Shown here one piece after another: positions 1 through 11,677 of a stretch of 64,000 nucleotides of DNA. Made by a program: the position numbers and the translations under genes. The stretch is from positions 186,001-250,000 of the forward strand of contig JAACJK010000111.1 in assembly GCA_013368325.1 (NCBI GenBank), given 5' to 3'. A model generated the notes under the pieces. It did not search any database and was not told the origin of the DNA. It saw only the letters and a list, made by a program, of their open reading frames with translations. Positions within the stretch are counted from its first letter, which is position 1. Each line of letters opens with the position of its first letter. Origin of the DNA: Ephemerocybe angulata. Lineage: Eukaryota; Basidiomycota; Agaricomycetes; Agaricales; Psathyrellaceae.

Positions 1-1
1 C

Positions 2-707
2 CCAGGGGTAAGCCAATCGTCGAAGCCTCAATGGATCGCGGTTCTGAAGCTGGCAACAATGTGGGAAATGCCTGAGGTACGAATACTATCGACGAGCGCC
101 ATTGACGGTTTGAACTGACGGTTGGACATAGTTGCGGCAACAGGCCATAGATGCTCTCTTATCCTGGGATCGCACTGGCATGCTCCCTGGTAATAGGCGC
201 CTCCTGACCAATATCGAAATGGTAAAATTGGGGAAAGCGTATCGAGCACCTGAGCTGTTTCTCTTGGGATGTCGGAGCTTGATTGAAGGGGACGGGGACA
301 TTCAACGATACTCCGTTGATCAACTGGCGTCCGAGGTGGGCTGGGAGACGGCCGCACACATCTACACCGCAGCCTATAGTGCAGTCGCAGCAACTATGAC
401 GGCCCTCTCGAGTACCAGGTCGATGCCCATCTCTGACACGGGATTCCTTTGTGAACTATGCAAGGATAGCCAGGGTCCGGGCAATTTGTTGGTGGTGCTT
501 CCTTCACAAGATATGGACCCCATGGTGTGCCGCAATGGCCCCAACTGTTACCGTGCTTTGAATAAGGCAACGATCCTTGCAAGGCAGCCTGGGAGGTTTT
601 ACTACAACCTCACCCACTCCATTCTGTGTAGGTCCATCGATAGCACCAACCTCCTCAAGACCCTCATTCCTGAGGTGCTACAGGCCAGCCAAAGCGAAGT
701 GGATTAA
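2..707 (+). CDS. BTB/POZ-type protein, 3' part (5' end outside window)
   Basis: The reading frame enters from the window edge at base 2 and ends at TAA 705-707. The first exon carries the run WIAVLKLATMWEMPE, the usual linker after a BTB domain in the large mushroom BTB family. A 55-bp GT-AG intron (77-131) joins it in frame to LRQQAIDAL, giving the family-like MWEMP-LRQQAI junction. The tail of about 190 residues has a helical stretch and four cysteines (CELC and CRNGPNC), and no motif I can name. BTB proteins of this kind are thought to be protein-interaction or ubiquitin-ligase adaptors; that is family knowledge, and the BTB fold itself lies outside the window. The missing 5' end and start codon limit confidence. 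Confidence 0.6.
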
Positions 708-2040
708 ACCGGTGGTGCACTCCTAGGCAGCGTCACTACTTTTTCGATAATATATGGGTACTGAATAAACCTGGATTTGTGTAACTTGTGTATACGTTGT
801 GTGAATGCCTCGCTCTACCCAATATCCATTTTTGCATTGTCGGATGAGGGAAGTCATCAAACGTTGAACGCAACAGTTTCTTGAAGATGCGTCGTCACAA
901 AATCACGCCGAGATTTTAAGGCTAGTCGTACATAAGCGTTCTCACAGTTCGTTGAACGAGATTCAGCCCATTCGTAAGGTTGGCGGGAGCTTCGCGGCAG
1001 AAATTGTCCCGCGCGTGTGATGTAGGCCAAAGTCAGAGTGTCTCCCTAGCACTTTCCTGCATAGATATGGCAGTTTAAAGGCCATATCTGTGCTGCTACA
1101 ACGGTTCTATATCTATTTAATGTGTTTATGGGCGTGGATGAGTCCAGAAAGCGCTCTGGAGGGAAAGTCAGAAGTTAGGGGCTTTTTGGAGAATTCCGAA
1201 GCGGAGTCTAAAGAAACTCCCGCGATTGGGGTTACAGTTTCTTCAGCATTCCTTGCACCTGTCTCTGTCCCAGTTGTGCAAGACTTCGCGCTGGCCGTTG
1301 TCTGCGCCTGGGTGCAATTTCAGCTTCAATAGATTTCTTTGCACCCAGGATGTGCAGATACACCAATTATACCCTGTCATGATGCACACCTCCCTCAGGT
1401 GTATCATGTCATCCCCTCGGCTCCTCCTCAGCTCAGTGCCCTGGCTACGCATCATGCATGCTCATTTGGTATTTTCCGCCCGCCATCAATCCCGCTCGAT
1501 GTGACCGTTGGGGATACCAGACATGCTTACTTTCTTCATCAGCCTTGCATCAGCCGCCAGCGATTCGATTTGGCTTCACGACTCTCCACGGTCCCCGATC
1601 CAGCCCCGATCCATTTGGGATACAGCTCTCCAAACGCCTCTGGTGTTTTGGGAGAGTTTGGGAGGGGGTTGAGGAGCTGTGATTCATAAAATGGGAGAGA
1701 TTAGGTTCGTTTGACAGTGTTTTGGCGTCGAAGTGTAAGATACTGCCTGATATTCACAGCTTTTGTCCTGGCCCTAGCTCTGCAAATCTGGGCTGGGGTG
1801 GCCCGATTAGTGGCGCTTAGCCAAAGGAGAAAGAACTGCATTGACGTGACGCACACAGCTTCGCATTGCACCACGCATCACACCACAGACCTTGCGCACC
1901 CCTTGGCGCTTGGTCGATGCCATTGCTCTGTTAACATAGGCACGATCTAAACAGTAATACAGAAAAACTCCCAGAAACAAAAAATATAGAGCTCTGGCCT
2001 AGCTGCCAGTACATAGATACCAATCCTGAACTCATGCGGC
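708..2040. other. Intergenic, no gene seen
   Basis: About 1.3 kb with stop codons in all frames apart from short unrelated runs. I see no splice-consistent exon chain, RNA gene or terminal repeat. From about 2040 the sequence passes into the TGATGCACCAC-rich repeat field. Confidence 0.5.
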
Positions 2041-2361
2041 TAGCCGAATAGTCGCCCTGACGTGATGCACCACTCGATACAAAACAAGTACCTTGTTAGC
2101 CATTCCGAGCACGGCCTTGGGTCAATTTGGGTGTATTAATCTGATGCACCACCTCTGCCCTCTTGACCGTTCCTTGATGTGATGCACCACACCCGTACAT
2201 ACTGGATGCACCAACCCACACACGAGCAGCCTGGGCGCTTAAGTGTAACGTACCGCTCCATGCAGCACCTCGGTAATAGAACCGTGCATCTGAGGCACCT
2301 GCGCACTTAGGCGTACCACACGACTTCTAGTGCGCGGTCAATCAAAACATGCACCTAGGTG
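2041..2361. repeat. Dispersed TGATGCACCAC motifs flanking the minisatellite
   Basis: Loosely spaced copies of GATGCACCAC and GTGCATC-like words (for example near 2060, 2140, 2178 and 2203) lead into the ordered 60-bp array. They look like decayed units of the same repeat. Confidence 0.6.
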
Positions 2362-2820
2362 ACGCACCACGCTGTGCACAACGGACCTGTCGTTACCATT
2401 CCCAACACCCGCCGGGGCCTGATCTGATGCACACGCCGTGCACAATGGCTCTGTCGTCACCCAGCACCCGCCGGCGCTTAATCTGATGCACCACGCCGTG
2501 CACAACGGGCCTGTCGTCACCCAGCACCCGCCGGCACTTAATCTGATGCACCACGCCGTGCACAACGGGCCTGTCGTCACCCAGCACCCGCCGGCGCTTA
2601 ATCCGATGCACCACGCCGTGCACAACGGGCCTGTCGTCACCCAGCACCCGCCGGCGCTTAATCCGATGCACCACGCCGTGCACAACGGCTCTGTTGTCAC
2701 CCAGCACCCGCTGGCGCTTAATCCGATGCACCACGCCGTGCACAACGGGCCTGTCGTCACCCAGCACCCGCCGGCGCTTAATCGGATGCACCACGCCGTG
2801 CACAACGGGCCTGTCGTCAC
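2362..2820 (+). repeat. 60-bp minisatellite, about 7.5 units
   Basis: The unit repeats at exactly 60 bases. Six near-perfect units fill 2461-2820, and one to one and a half diverged units precede them. Each unit contains GATGCACCACGCCGTGCACA, then a GGGCCTGTCGTCAC block and a CAGCACCCGCCGGC block. Differences between units are single substitutions (for example GGGCCT versus GGCTCT, CCGATG versus CTGATG). Because the period divides by three, long stop-free frames open on both strands; they are repeat artefacts and not genes. Confidence 0.95.
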
Positions 2821-3480
2821 TCTGTTTTGCGCGGTGGTGCATCAGGTCAGAAAACAGGCAGACGCATGCCCTCGAAATGGGTGATAATAGGCCCGTGGTG
2901 CTCGGTGGAGTGGTGCACTGTGTCAAGAGGCCCAGGTGGGTACAATGCCTGACAAGAGCTTCGTGGTGCGCGAAATGGCGCATTTCTCATTTTAGGTGCC
3001 CATTGCCCAGGCTGCCATTTGTGGATTTTGTGGTGCCTCAGATCAAGGCGCCCAGGCATATGGCCCTGGCGCGTACACGTTGCGGTAGTTGCATCAGATT
3101 AAGTGCCAGCGGAAGTTGGGAATTGACCGTTGTGCACGGCATGGTGCATCAGATTAAGCGCCGACGGGTGTTGGTACCTGTCATATATGACCTAAGTCCC
3201 ACAAGCCACCTCGTTAAGTAAAACAACATTCGCTTGGGGGTTAAACCGCGATGCGCCACCCTGAACACAGCGAGCTTCTCGATAGATACGCCTGGGCGCT
3301 TAATAGATAAAATAATACAACAGCGTGGATTACCGCAGCTTGTGCTCGACTTCGCACACTATAAAGTTGACTTGTGTCTCTGACGGAGGAGGAAGAGACG
3401 TATCGCGTCAATTGCCCAGGCGTACGTGTATCACCATGACGGGCCCCACCTTGACATGATGCACACCGCGTGCACCACGG
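2821..3480 (-). repeat. Inverted, decayed units of the same minisatellite
   Basis: Directly after the array the same words appear in reverse complement: GGTGGTGCATCAG near 2834, and two clear units at about 3085-3170 containing GCATCAGATTAAG and GTTGTGCACGGC. The repeat field therefore changes orientation at about 2820. No coding exon is evident here. Confidence 0.75.
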
Positions 3481-3642
3481 ATTCATAGTTTGCCTTGAAT
3501 ATTGAGTCCTAGGAGAGGGCTAGCGCACAGGGCACAAGCATAAGGCCGTGCGCAGGGGCTTGATGGGAGCTTTGAGAAACCCTAGGAGCGGAGACTTCAC
3601 ATATTAACATAGCAGTATCGTACTATACACAAACGTAACAAA

Positions 3643-6600
3643 TTAAGGAGAACCCATTACAACATCGACATCTGTGCTCGTAGCTGGCTTGGACCTTTCC
3701 CGACTCACCCTTGCGTAGTACAGGTTGGGGTCAGACATCTCCTCCATCGATGCGGCAATCCGACCGTCGACCCCAGCCCACATGTGCTCGAACTTCCGCC
3801 GAAGGCCTAGGGATATCGCCCCCTGCCGTTTAGCATACGCCTGTAACCCTTCTCTGTACGCCTCGTCAAGTCCTTCCTGGGCCTGTTTCGCGTCTGCACG
3901 CTTGTACCACTCCTTCTCCCTCCACTCAAAAAAGCGGACCGTTCGCCTCATCTCCTCCCTAACGATCTTAACTTCTTCCTGATATCGCGCAGCCCTGGCT
4001 CTTGACTTCGCCCATTCGACTTTGATCACTTCGGCATGGTGAGTCGTCAATCAGTTATAACCCAAGGTGAGGTACTCACTTTCTGCTTCGTACTCCGTAT
4101 GATTATCTTCAGACGCCGATGCATGCCTCCAAATCCAGGAAATCGACCTCTGGGTTTCGTATGTTCTCCGCTTTTCCTTCTCCTTCTGCTTCGACGTCAT
4201 GGTCTCCTCCGCCCTCTCTTCCAGATCTGGTGTCGCCATAGCCCTGACATCGCTATCCTCCAGAGGAAGGTAAAAGTCTTCGAGGCCAACCTTCCCAAGC
4301 ATGCCCCCGAGTGTGAGAAGGGAGCGACGTGACTGTCGGTACTCCTCCTTTGCCGTTGAGATCTGGCTTTCGATCTGACCTAAAAGGTTTAGGGCCTTTG
4401 TATTTGGTGCTTGACCTCGAAGCCATCGCTTCTTAAGGTCATACACTGTCACTCGGCGTTGGAGGCACCGGCGCAGGGTTGTTAGAGCTTCTTGCGCCTG
4501 CGCAGCGCGTAATTTGTACTCAATCTCGATCAGTCGGTCGTCAACCGGGGCTTTGTTCCCAATCTGGGATGGAAGCCATAGCTGAAGTTCGTACGGCGCG
4601 ACAGTCTTGGGTCCTGTAGCGCTTTTTCGCAAGAGAATTGTGGAGGGAATGTAAAGCTGGAGGACCTAGTACCATGCATCGATGCGGCGTATGAGGGCGT
4701 TGGAGCGAAGCTGTACCCTGGTCAGCTCTCGATCGCGCGAGTGAGTCCAAGTTTGCTTCATCTCGGCCTTCAACGCACATCTGTAAAGCGGTCATCAGTA
4801 AATATAACCATTCGCAGCCCAAGTGACTTACTGGTCGGCTTCTAGGTCGATACCACGGGAGATCAGGACGCTTGGAGAGATGTCGGGGGTGAGTGACGTA
4901 TCTGTCCCAGCTGAGATAGCCGCCGCTTCTTCATCAGCAAGAGCGCATCTGACTGCCACCTGCGTTGGAACTACCACTGTCATTTCGAAGGGGTTGGGAT
5001 TGTTCGTCGGATCGCGTTCCCAAGCAACCATGGACTCCGTCCAGCCCTTGACCTTGGCTGCGTCGAGCGTCTCCTCTAGCTCGTGGTGGGCAATTGTGTT
5101 CTCCGCCACTTTGGATAGGGCGGTATCCATCTTCTTGCCGAGAGATGCACCTATTTATAGCCATAGATAACTATCAGAGCAAGTATGGCTGTATAACATA
5201 GCAGAATCTCACCTAAGTCAATGATTTTACGCCAGTTATAGTCGCCGAAATTGTAATCCAGTGTGTCGCGTCGTGTCCCTGGGCCCATCTCCCTCGTACT
5301 CGGTGCGAGGGGATTTGCTTCTCCCCAACCGTGCTCAGGGGCTTCGCCGTCACCGAGACCAGCGCCTGGTGTGAACATAAACGCAAATTTAGTTTGACAG
5401 GCAGCGATATGCGCAGGAAGGTGGAATTTTGGGACCAAAAAGCGGCTCTTTGATTCGCTTCTGAGAATCGGCGACTTGGGATCGATCTTGGTGATGCGCT
5501 CCATTAGGTACTTGGACCACTGGCACGCTATGTCGTATGATATGTAGAATGTCTGCAAGATTCCAAGTGCCAGGACCACAAGACTCCAGTGGAATATAAA
5601 GTCCATGTTGCAGTATCTTAAACATATCCAGAAGAATTAGAGTCTGACTGCAGTGATACCTAAAAGAATGACGCACCGTTCACCCTTTTGTAGGTCGCAC
5701 ACTGCGGAAGGGTGCTTCATATTGTGGCGCACGCATTCCACGGTTGCAACCCCAGAGGCAGCGTATCCTTGGCCTGGACTGACATCGGCGAGGTTGACGG
5801 CGTCATGTCGAGAGCAGATGCTCTTCGGCTCGACTTCGTCCTCGTGCTTTTCCAGGTAGGCGGCAAACTTCAGATTATTGACGAAATAGGAGAATCCTTT
5901 GCTGAGTCCGGGATCTGCCTTCTCGGAGGAGACGTCTTTTCGCTTCAAGCGGAAACATGCGTCGAGGGCAAGGTTTATCGCATGAATATAACTATTCATC
6001 TGGTTAGACCATGAATACGTTCAATAAATCGGGATCTTACCGTGTTTCCTCAGGCTCATCCTCCCATCCCTCTGGCATGTTGATATTCGGATGGGGACAG
6101 GGAGGGCATAGAAGCGCACATTCACCCTCTTTCGTCTCAGCCGCCGACCGAGTAGGGTCATGTCCCCGCATCGCACGCTTCAGAAGCTTCAAGTGACGCC
6201 ACTCGTGAACCATCCGCAGGAAGCTTGGATACCTGTCCTGAAAGAGCGTTAGCCGGGACTGTGACAGATGGATGTAATGCAACATACCTTTATCTCAACA
6301 ATACCAGTATTATCTGTGAGGCGGGATATGGTATTGTACAGCTCGTACGGCGATACCTTGGACTCGTACTGCAGGAGCTCAAACACCTCGAGAACGCGAA
6401 ATGTTGCCGCAGATTTTGGATTGACAGTCGTCGCCGGATAGAGTCTTCTTTCGAGAAGCTGGTCCACTTGATTCTTAGAGGAACCCCCACAGCCGCAGTA
6501 ATCAACTCCAAGGGTATGAACCCCGTCGATGTCGATGATGACAAAGTCATCGCCCCACGCGGTATCAGACTTGGGACATACCTCTCCACGAGAATGACCC

Positions 6601-7238
6601 AGCTGAATCCGCAAGCCGAGCGATTTGAGCTGAACCTTTACGAAGAAATGGCCATTCCAGCGCTTTTTTGGGGTCGGTAAACTGATTGGTTGAGGAGAGG
6701 ACTCAGACATACCTGTATCCTGTGCAAGGGCAGATGTAAATGACTCTCCTTCATGCATTCTCCACAGAGCAGGCCACAGTTATCGCAGCCCATGCAGCGG
6801 TAGGCAGCGGGCTGGCTGCTACAGCCTGGGCACAAGGTAGGTGGATCTGAGCCCCGTCCCTCGAGGGTGATTAGACGCTGGAGGTACTCGTCGATATGCT
6901 TTGTCCACTCATGTTTGGCAGTGTCCTGTGATGGATGAGGTAATGAAATCAAACATGAAGCCAAAGCAAAACAAACGCACCCCTTGGCCTGTTGGCCGCC
7001 TCGATTCACTGTTCGTCTCGTCCTCTGGATCTTCCATTGGTGGTGGGAGGTCTCGTTCTAGGAAGCTCTCCATATAAGCGGGATCCCACCCATTCTCCTC
7101 TCCGGCGTCAATCCACGATGCCAGTATTTCCTCGGTAGTTCGTGAATCGTTGACTGCAACATCAGGTGCGCAAACTCCCGAAGCGGCTGCCTTTGTCGCC
7201 ACCTTGAACCCTCCAACTTCGTGTGACTTGAGCTTCAT
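3643..7238 (-). CDS. KDZ-family transposase with N-terminal cysteine cluster
   Basis: A multi-exon minus-strand gene of about 1,000 codons, read from ATG at 7238 to a stop at 3643-3645. The N-terminal exon is acidic. Next comes a zinc-binding-type cluster (CPGCSS, CMGCDNCGLLCGEC, then a His-rich HLHLPLHRIQ). Then comes the KDZ core: WNGHFFVKVQLKSLGLRIQL, VDYCGCGG, RLTDNTGIV, FLRMVHEWRHLKLLKRA, GECALLCPPCPHPNINMPEG, ALDACFRLKRK, SRHDAVNLADVS, CDLQKGER, FYISYDIACQWSKYL and GEAPEHGWGEANPL. The Asp of LDACFR, the Asp of YDIACQW and the Glu of the GEAPEHGWGE block would be the acidic catalytic residues of this DDE-type family (inference). A charged helical tail follows. Every segment stays open between plausible introns, so the gene may be intact. 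It would catalyse cut-and-paste transposition. I found no terminal repeats for the element. Confidence 0.85.
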
Positions 7239-7323
7239 GGTTTGTAGAGAGCAAGAAGAATATGAATGCGCCTTTTCAGAAACAAGTCAGAACGCCCAAC
7301 ACCATGACTTGGCTGCGACGCGA
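7239..7323. promoter_or_regulatory. Short bidirectional promoter region
   Basis: Only 85 bp separate the start codon of the KDZ transposase (minus) from the start codon chosen for the next gene (plus). Both promoters and 5' leaders must lie in or overlap this gap, which suggests coupled expression. That is inference from spacing only; no TATA box or factor site is clear. Confidence 0.4.
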
Positions 7324-8555
7324 ATGATCGACAGCGCGAAAGTTGAGCCAAGGGAGGTTATTAATGGTCGAAAGTCGCAATCCCGTGAAGTCTCACCTTT
7401 CACGACAATCATGAACTGGCGATACAACAAGGGCGAAGCTCGTGAGTGGTAGCAACTTCTATTTTCACGATGATTGACGAGCAATATAGGTCTCAAACTG
7501 GACTCATACATCCAAGCCCTGGGTCAGGAGGATGAACACGATCGTTCTCCAGCGCTGGAAGCTCTTCAGGTACGAGGGTGACACAGGAAGAAAGAATGTT
7601 GGCTGATAATTTGAATGACAAAAGGTTGCAGAGTGCGAAGTTGTGCAATTCTCGGGGCCGCCGTGCATGAGGCTCATCCGAAGGGATGGTGACGAGCAGC
7701 ATGAAGTGTCAGTGACAGTGCCTGGCATAATCTGCGATAAGACGTTACCTCCCGTACATCACCTGTAAGTGCGTGCAGCCTTAGCTGAATGTGTCCATGC
7801 TGACGGTCCTAGCCGAAGCACAAAGCCTGAACATGTCTGCTATCTCCGGCAGTTCGTACGTCTGACCGGCCTAGGGTCGCATACGTTTGACGGGGCCCAA
7901 GTCCGATTGAAAGAGGTGTGCGAGCGCTTCCGTACAGCAGACGGCGTGGAAGAGCTCCACGGGTTCAAGTTCGGACTCTACGAAGAACAGTACTGTGTGG
8001 ACCTACACAGTCGCTACCTCACCGAGCGTCGTTACGTTCCAGGCCAGTGTCATATCGATTTCACCCCAGACATTGATCCCGACCACGCCCTCGAGGACGC
8101 TCGCGATACTCAATTCATTCGAGTGGAAGATAATGTTGTCCAATACTCGAGGAAGGTCGAGGGAGCCGACGGGACCACATAGTAAGTCTGCCTTATACTG
8201 GAAGATCCCTCGCTCACGAGTATCTCCTAGCTACGAACCATTGGCGCCTGAGGAGTTCAAAGAAGGCGACATTGTCGAAGCCGGGGGCACATTCATTGCC
8301 TACCCAGGCGGTGAAGAAGGCAAGTTCAAACTGGTCTTCTGCCTGCGAACATTGACCATGCTGTGTAGCTCATTTCGAGAGGTATGTACTTTCCTTCTTT
8401 CCTGTGAGGTGATAGTGTTTAACATGCCGTAGGCTTCCCGCATTCCTAAGCGGAAGGCTGACGACGATGGGCAGAGCACGGGGAACAAACGTATGCATGT
8501 ACCAAAAGCAACGAGCGTCAAGCGAACATATATCAAATACGGTCCTCGCGAATAA
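7324..8555 (+). CDS. Unknown six-exon protein, divergent from the KDZ transposase
   Basis: Six exons join cleanly: 7324-7441, 7490-7569, 7625-7764, 7813-8181, 8231-8381 and 8433-8555. Together they make 327 codons with all intron phases consistent and GT-AG borders. Starting at ATG 7324 the protein has an MNWRYNKGEA segment, an acidic QEDEHDRSPALEAL stretch, a core rich in aromatic and charged residues (FKFGLYEEQYCVDLHSRYL), and a basic C-terminus (RIPKRKADDDG, VKRTYIKYGPRE) that could be a nuclear localisation signal. I do not recognise the family. Its tight divergent pairing with the transposase raises the possibility that it belongs to the same mobile element, but it could equally be host sequence beside it. 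Confidence 0.6.
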
Positions 8556-8658
8556 AGACAAGTGACTACACGATGAGCACGAAATCATATGTATTGGGAA
8601 TGTAGTAGAATATTATAACTATAACGAAGTGTTGGATTCTTTGAACGATAAGCTGGCT

Positions 8659-9298
8659 TCACGCTTTGGGAGATTGGTGCGGAGAGGAAGTTTGGGACCG
8701 TGGAGCCGTAGAAGACATCCGGTTGGAGTAAATCGAAGGAACGGTCGAAGGAGTGGTCGTGGGGGTGTAGATCTCAGGAAGCGTTGAAGTACTCCGATCC
8801 AACGAAGCCGATTGTAACAGCCTGCAAACTGGAGGTCATATTCCGAGAAGATTTATATGATTGAAATGCATACCAGCCTTCGAAATGACATGCCTGGACA
8901 CCCCGATGTTGTATCTCGCGAGAAGGCTGGCGCGGTGGCAAGTGGGGAGTAGTAACATATCTTGTAATGTAGTTTACGATGGCCTGAGTATCAGATTGCG
9001 GACGGTAAGACACACTTAAAACAACTCAGTCCTTGGCTAAGCTTGAAATGAGAGGGACGTACTGAGGACTCTCTGTCCATGGGATCCAACGACCCGATAC
9101 CAGAGGTGCGAGGTGTTCCTGATAAGGCGGCACCAGTTCTGGAAGACTGTCGGATGTCGAGGAATCTGGAAGACGAGTGGGGGCACGACGTGGAGTCGGC
9201 GAGGATGGTTTGGATTCATCACCTTGACGGTCGGTCATGGCTACTGTGAAGAAAGGTTGGGAGGATTGGCTGACGTGATGTCTGAGCACCGTAGACAT
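8659..9298 (-). CDS. Hypothetical Ser/Thr/Pro-rich protein
   Basis: Minus-strand gene of three exons. The first, from ATG 9298, encodes a Ser/Pro-rich segment ending WIPWTESP. An intron starting GTACGT joins it in frame to VSYRPQSDTQAIVNYITRYV. A second intron, starting GTATGC after HFEGW, restores a continuous frame (LLQSASLDRSTSTLPEIYTP) to TGA at 8659-8661. The last 50 residues are almost all Ser, Thr and Pro. A downstream ATG at 9238 is an alternative start. No known domain is visible. The clean splicing argues it is real, but the low-complexity composition lowers confidence. Confidence 0.4.
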
Positions 9299-9648
9299 TG
9301 GAGAAGCTGACACATTTACTAATACAAAACTCTATGGGAGCACAGACATACTGAGGGGCACCAATTACCAAGTAAATACAAGGTAAGTCCAATGGAAAAG
9401 TGCAAAAACAAGCGGAGGATGCAAAAACAAGCGAAGGAGGGGTTGTACAGTATGAGGGATAACTGTGTACATACGAGGGATATAGGGATGGTACAGATTC
9501 AACGCAGTGGCACACAGGGGCGAACATACCGGAATAAGGCGCTTATCAATTCGTTCATCTCACGGTCACATGGCCTTCGATGCGATTGCATCTTGGCATC
9601 AAAACCGCCGGTGACAACGTCTGCTTCACCCAACTCACCTTCCAAACC
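9299..9648. other. Intergenic, no gene seen
   Basis: About 350 bp between two divergent small genes. Purine-rich around 9390-9440. No exon chain or RNA gene recognised. Confidence 0.4.
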
Positions 9649-10410
9649 ATGGGACGGAGAGCGAAATACCACACTCTCGCCGAGAAAGCGGAGGCACGTA
9701 GGGCTAGGAGGTCGGTACAGAAGCTGAGACCAGAGTAAGTATGTTGTACATGATCAGTTTGTGGGATTCACTCATCTTCCCTCCCTGGTAGAGCCATCGC
9801 ACGCCGAAAAGTCGAAAATCACCGCTATTATCTCAAGCTCAAACCCTTACCCACCATCCCCGAGATTGTGAAGAGGCACTCACTGGCGCCCATGTCGTGG
9901 AACGCTTGGCGACCAATCTACGAGCGGTTCTATCATGGGGAGGACATGCTCTTGCTTGAGGACATCGAGCTTAGTGGAACCGATTTTGACACCCTCGTGG
10001 GCCTCCCTCCATATCCCAGCACCCTGACATCTCTTGAATCCTTCAACGACCTGTGGGGGGAAGTCTCTGCGGCTCTCCACGGCTACATGACCAGCCGCTA
10101 CGTCCAGGAGCTAGAGGGCAGAGTGAGACGGCTTAGCACCGTCAACGATGCAGATAGCACGAGGGAGGAGTTGTGGGGACGATATCATGCCCTCTCAAGC
10201 CACAGAAAGGCTCTTAGCGACATCCTGGGGACAAAGTCCATTCTGCAGTACACTCCCACCGAACTCATATCGATGATCAACATTCAGTGGACGTCTCGCT
10301 TAATTGTCTATGCTGTAGAGGACTTGGAAGCGGCCAGTTCTAGTTGCATATGCTTGATACGTACGTGTACTGATAGATTGTGGGAGATGGGACTGCTACG
10401 TGACAATTAG
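9649..10410 (+). CDS. Mushroom accessory protein with basic MGRRAKY-type N-terminus
   Basis: ATG 9649 opens MGRRAKYHTLAEKAEARRARR, a highly basic leader of a kind seen at the start of many multi-copy Agaricomycete hypothetical proteins. A 55-bp intron (9735-9789) joins it in frame to EAIARRKVENHRYYLKLKPL, followed by about 200 residues ending at TAG 10408-10410. The middle is helical and acidic (GEDMLLLEDIELSGTDFDTL). The basic start suggests nucleic-acid binding or nuclear targeting (inference). A late GTACGT near 10361 could begin one more intron and give a different C-terminus. I cannot assign a function. Confidence 0.55.
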
Positions 10411-10512
10411 ATACATTTGTATTCAAGTCAGATAATCCAGCAGACGTGAACAAGCCTGGTCGGCGAGCCACGATTGGAACAGTGCATCAACTTGTCTCCC
10501 CCATTCCAGCAG

Positions 10513-10789
10513 TCATTCGCGTTCCTTCATTGCACGAGCACACGTAGTGTTGTCGGCAAAGGCTTGGTAGACACGCTAAACATCGCCATTTCAACAAACC
10601 GGTTAGCATAGCAAGACGCGGCCTTACCAATTTCTCCCGAGCCACCTCCGCTTCGCGATTCCTCCCTTTGACATGCGGTACAGGCCATCTTCTAAACCAG
10701 TATTCCAAGAATGCATTCAACCACGCGACGGTTCGATCAGATCGAATAGCTTCCTCGAAGTCGTCGACATTTTCGATTATAATCCTCAA
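10513..10789 (-). CDS. Hypothetical protein, C-terminal two exons
   Basis: On the minus strand, exon 10628-10789 begins after a CAG acceptor and reads LRIIIENVDDFEEAI, VAWLNAFLEYWFRRWPVPH and REAEVAREKL. A 52-bp intron (10576-10627) joins it in frame to RVYQAFADNTTCARAMKERE and TGA at 10513. The Trp/Arg-rich YWFRRWPVPH segment resembles small mushroom hypothetical proteins found beside the MGRRAKY type. I could not find a first exon with a start codon, so the gene is either 5'-incomplete or its start lies in 10800-11000. Confidence 0.45.
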
Positions 10790-11677
10790 CTGAATTGAAT
10801 CAGCGCGGTAGGGAGGCAGAGCCTAGTGAGAAGCGGCGATAAGCGTGGCACGGATCATCCGGGGGGTGACATCACCGACATCCATTGTTGTGATCGTGAT
10901 GCGGGCGCCTGTACGCGAAAATTAGTTGAGGTGGGGGGGAATATCAACAACACAGGGAGGCGTAGAGCGAGAGAAGCTTGGATTTGGTATAGACGAAGCG
11001 AAAGTCGCGATATTTGAACCAGATCCTTAGTAACGGGAAGTTAGAGCAAATTACAACTCGCGGAAGCCAGGCAGTCACTCACCTTTGTTCCTACGGGAAA
11101 TAGGGAATGATCGTCCCAAAACAAGGCCTTCGGCGATGAATCTCACTAAAAATGGTCGCCTGACTCAAGCCACAGGTTAGTTCGGGACCGCAGATGCATA
11201 TCCACTGCGTGTTATGCCGGGAAAGGCGACGTAGCAAGGTGGCGGAAGTGTCTGATGCCTCCCTATATCCGGGGAGGCGAGCTGAAGCCAGAGGACTTCC
11301 AAATGCAATGCACTAAGTTCACTTAGTTAACAGCATATATCGGAAAAGGCTGGATTGGGCTATCTGGACTTACCGATGACCAAGGCAGGAAGCACGAAGC
11401 ACGAAGCACGAAATAAACTCGAACACAGCCGCAGGATCAAGAAATGTCAAACACACTTCTTTTATTACAACGGGGGACGGGGTGCTTCAAGATACATGAA
11501 GATGCGTATACAAGGCAACTAGCGTGAGCTACGCGACATGGTTACAAGATAGGGTATATGAATGTATGATGCGCCTCGAAACAACGCGACAAGGTCGGTG
11601 GCGCTTAGGCAGAGCAGTGGGAGTTCAACTCCCTTTTAGTCGGACTCGTCGCTGTCGTCGATGATAACGTTCTAGTA
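10790..11677. other. Intergenic; possible missing first exon of the gene at 10.5 kb
   Basis: No convincing exon. A minus-strand ATG near 10880 opens MDVGDVTPRMIRATLIAASH, which could be the missing first exon, but no GT donor fits the needed phase. Near 11393 there is a short GAAGCAC tandem (four units). Confidence 0.35.

Noticed and set aside
1090..1689. Several overlapping frames of 74-116 codons
   Set aside because: Overlapping in three frames with no codon pattern, introns or recognisable segments.
2362..2820. CRISPR-like array
   Set aside because: The whole 60-bp unit is repeated with no unique spacers, and the genome is eukaryotic.
2338..2884. Long open frames on both strands (148-196 codons)
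   Set aside because: They exist only because a stop-free 60-bp unit repeats with a period divisible by three. The encoded runs are repeats of one 20-residue unit.
7324..8555. An H-x-D motif (CHIDF) suggesting a TET/JBP-type oxygenase beside the KDZ transposase
   Set aside because: No other 2-oxoglutarate oxygenase features (distal His, Arg, double-stranded beta-helix pattern) are visible; the motif alone is chance-level.
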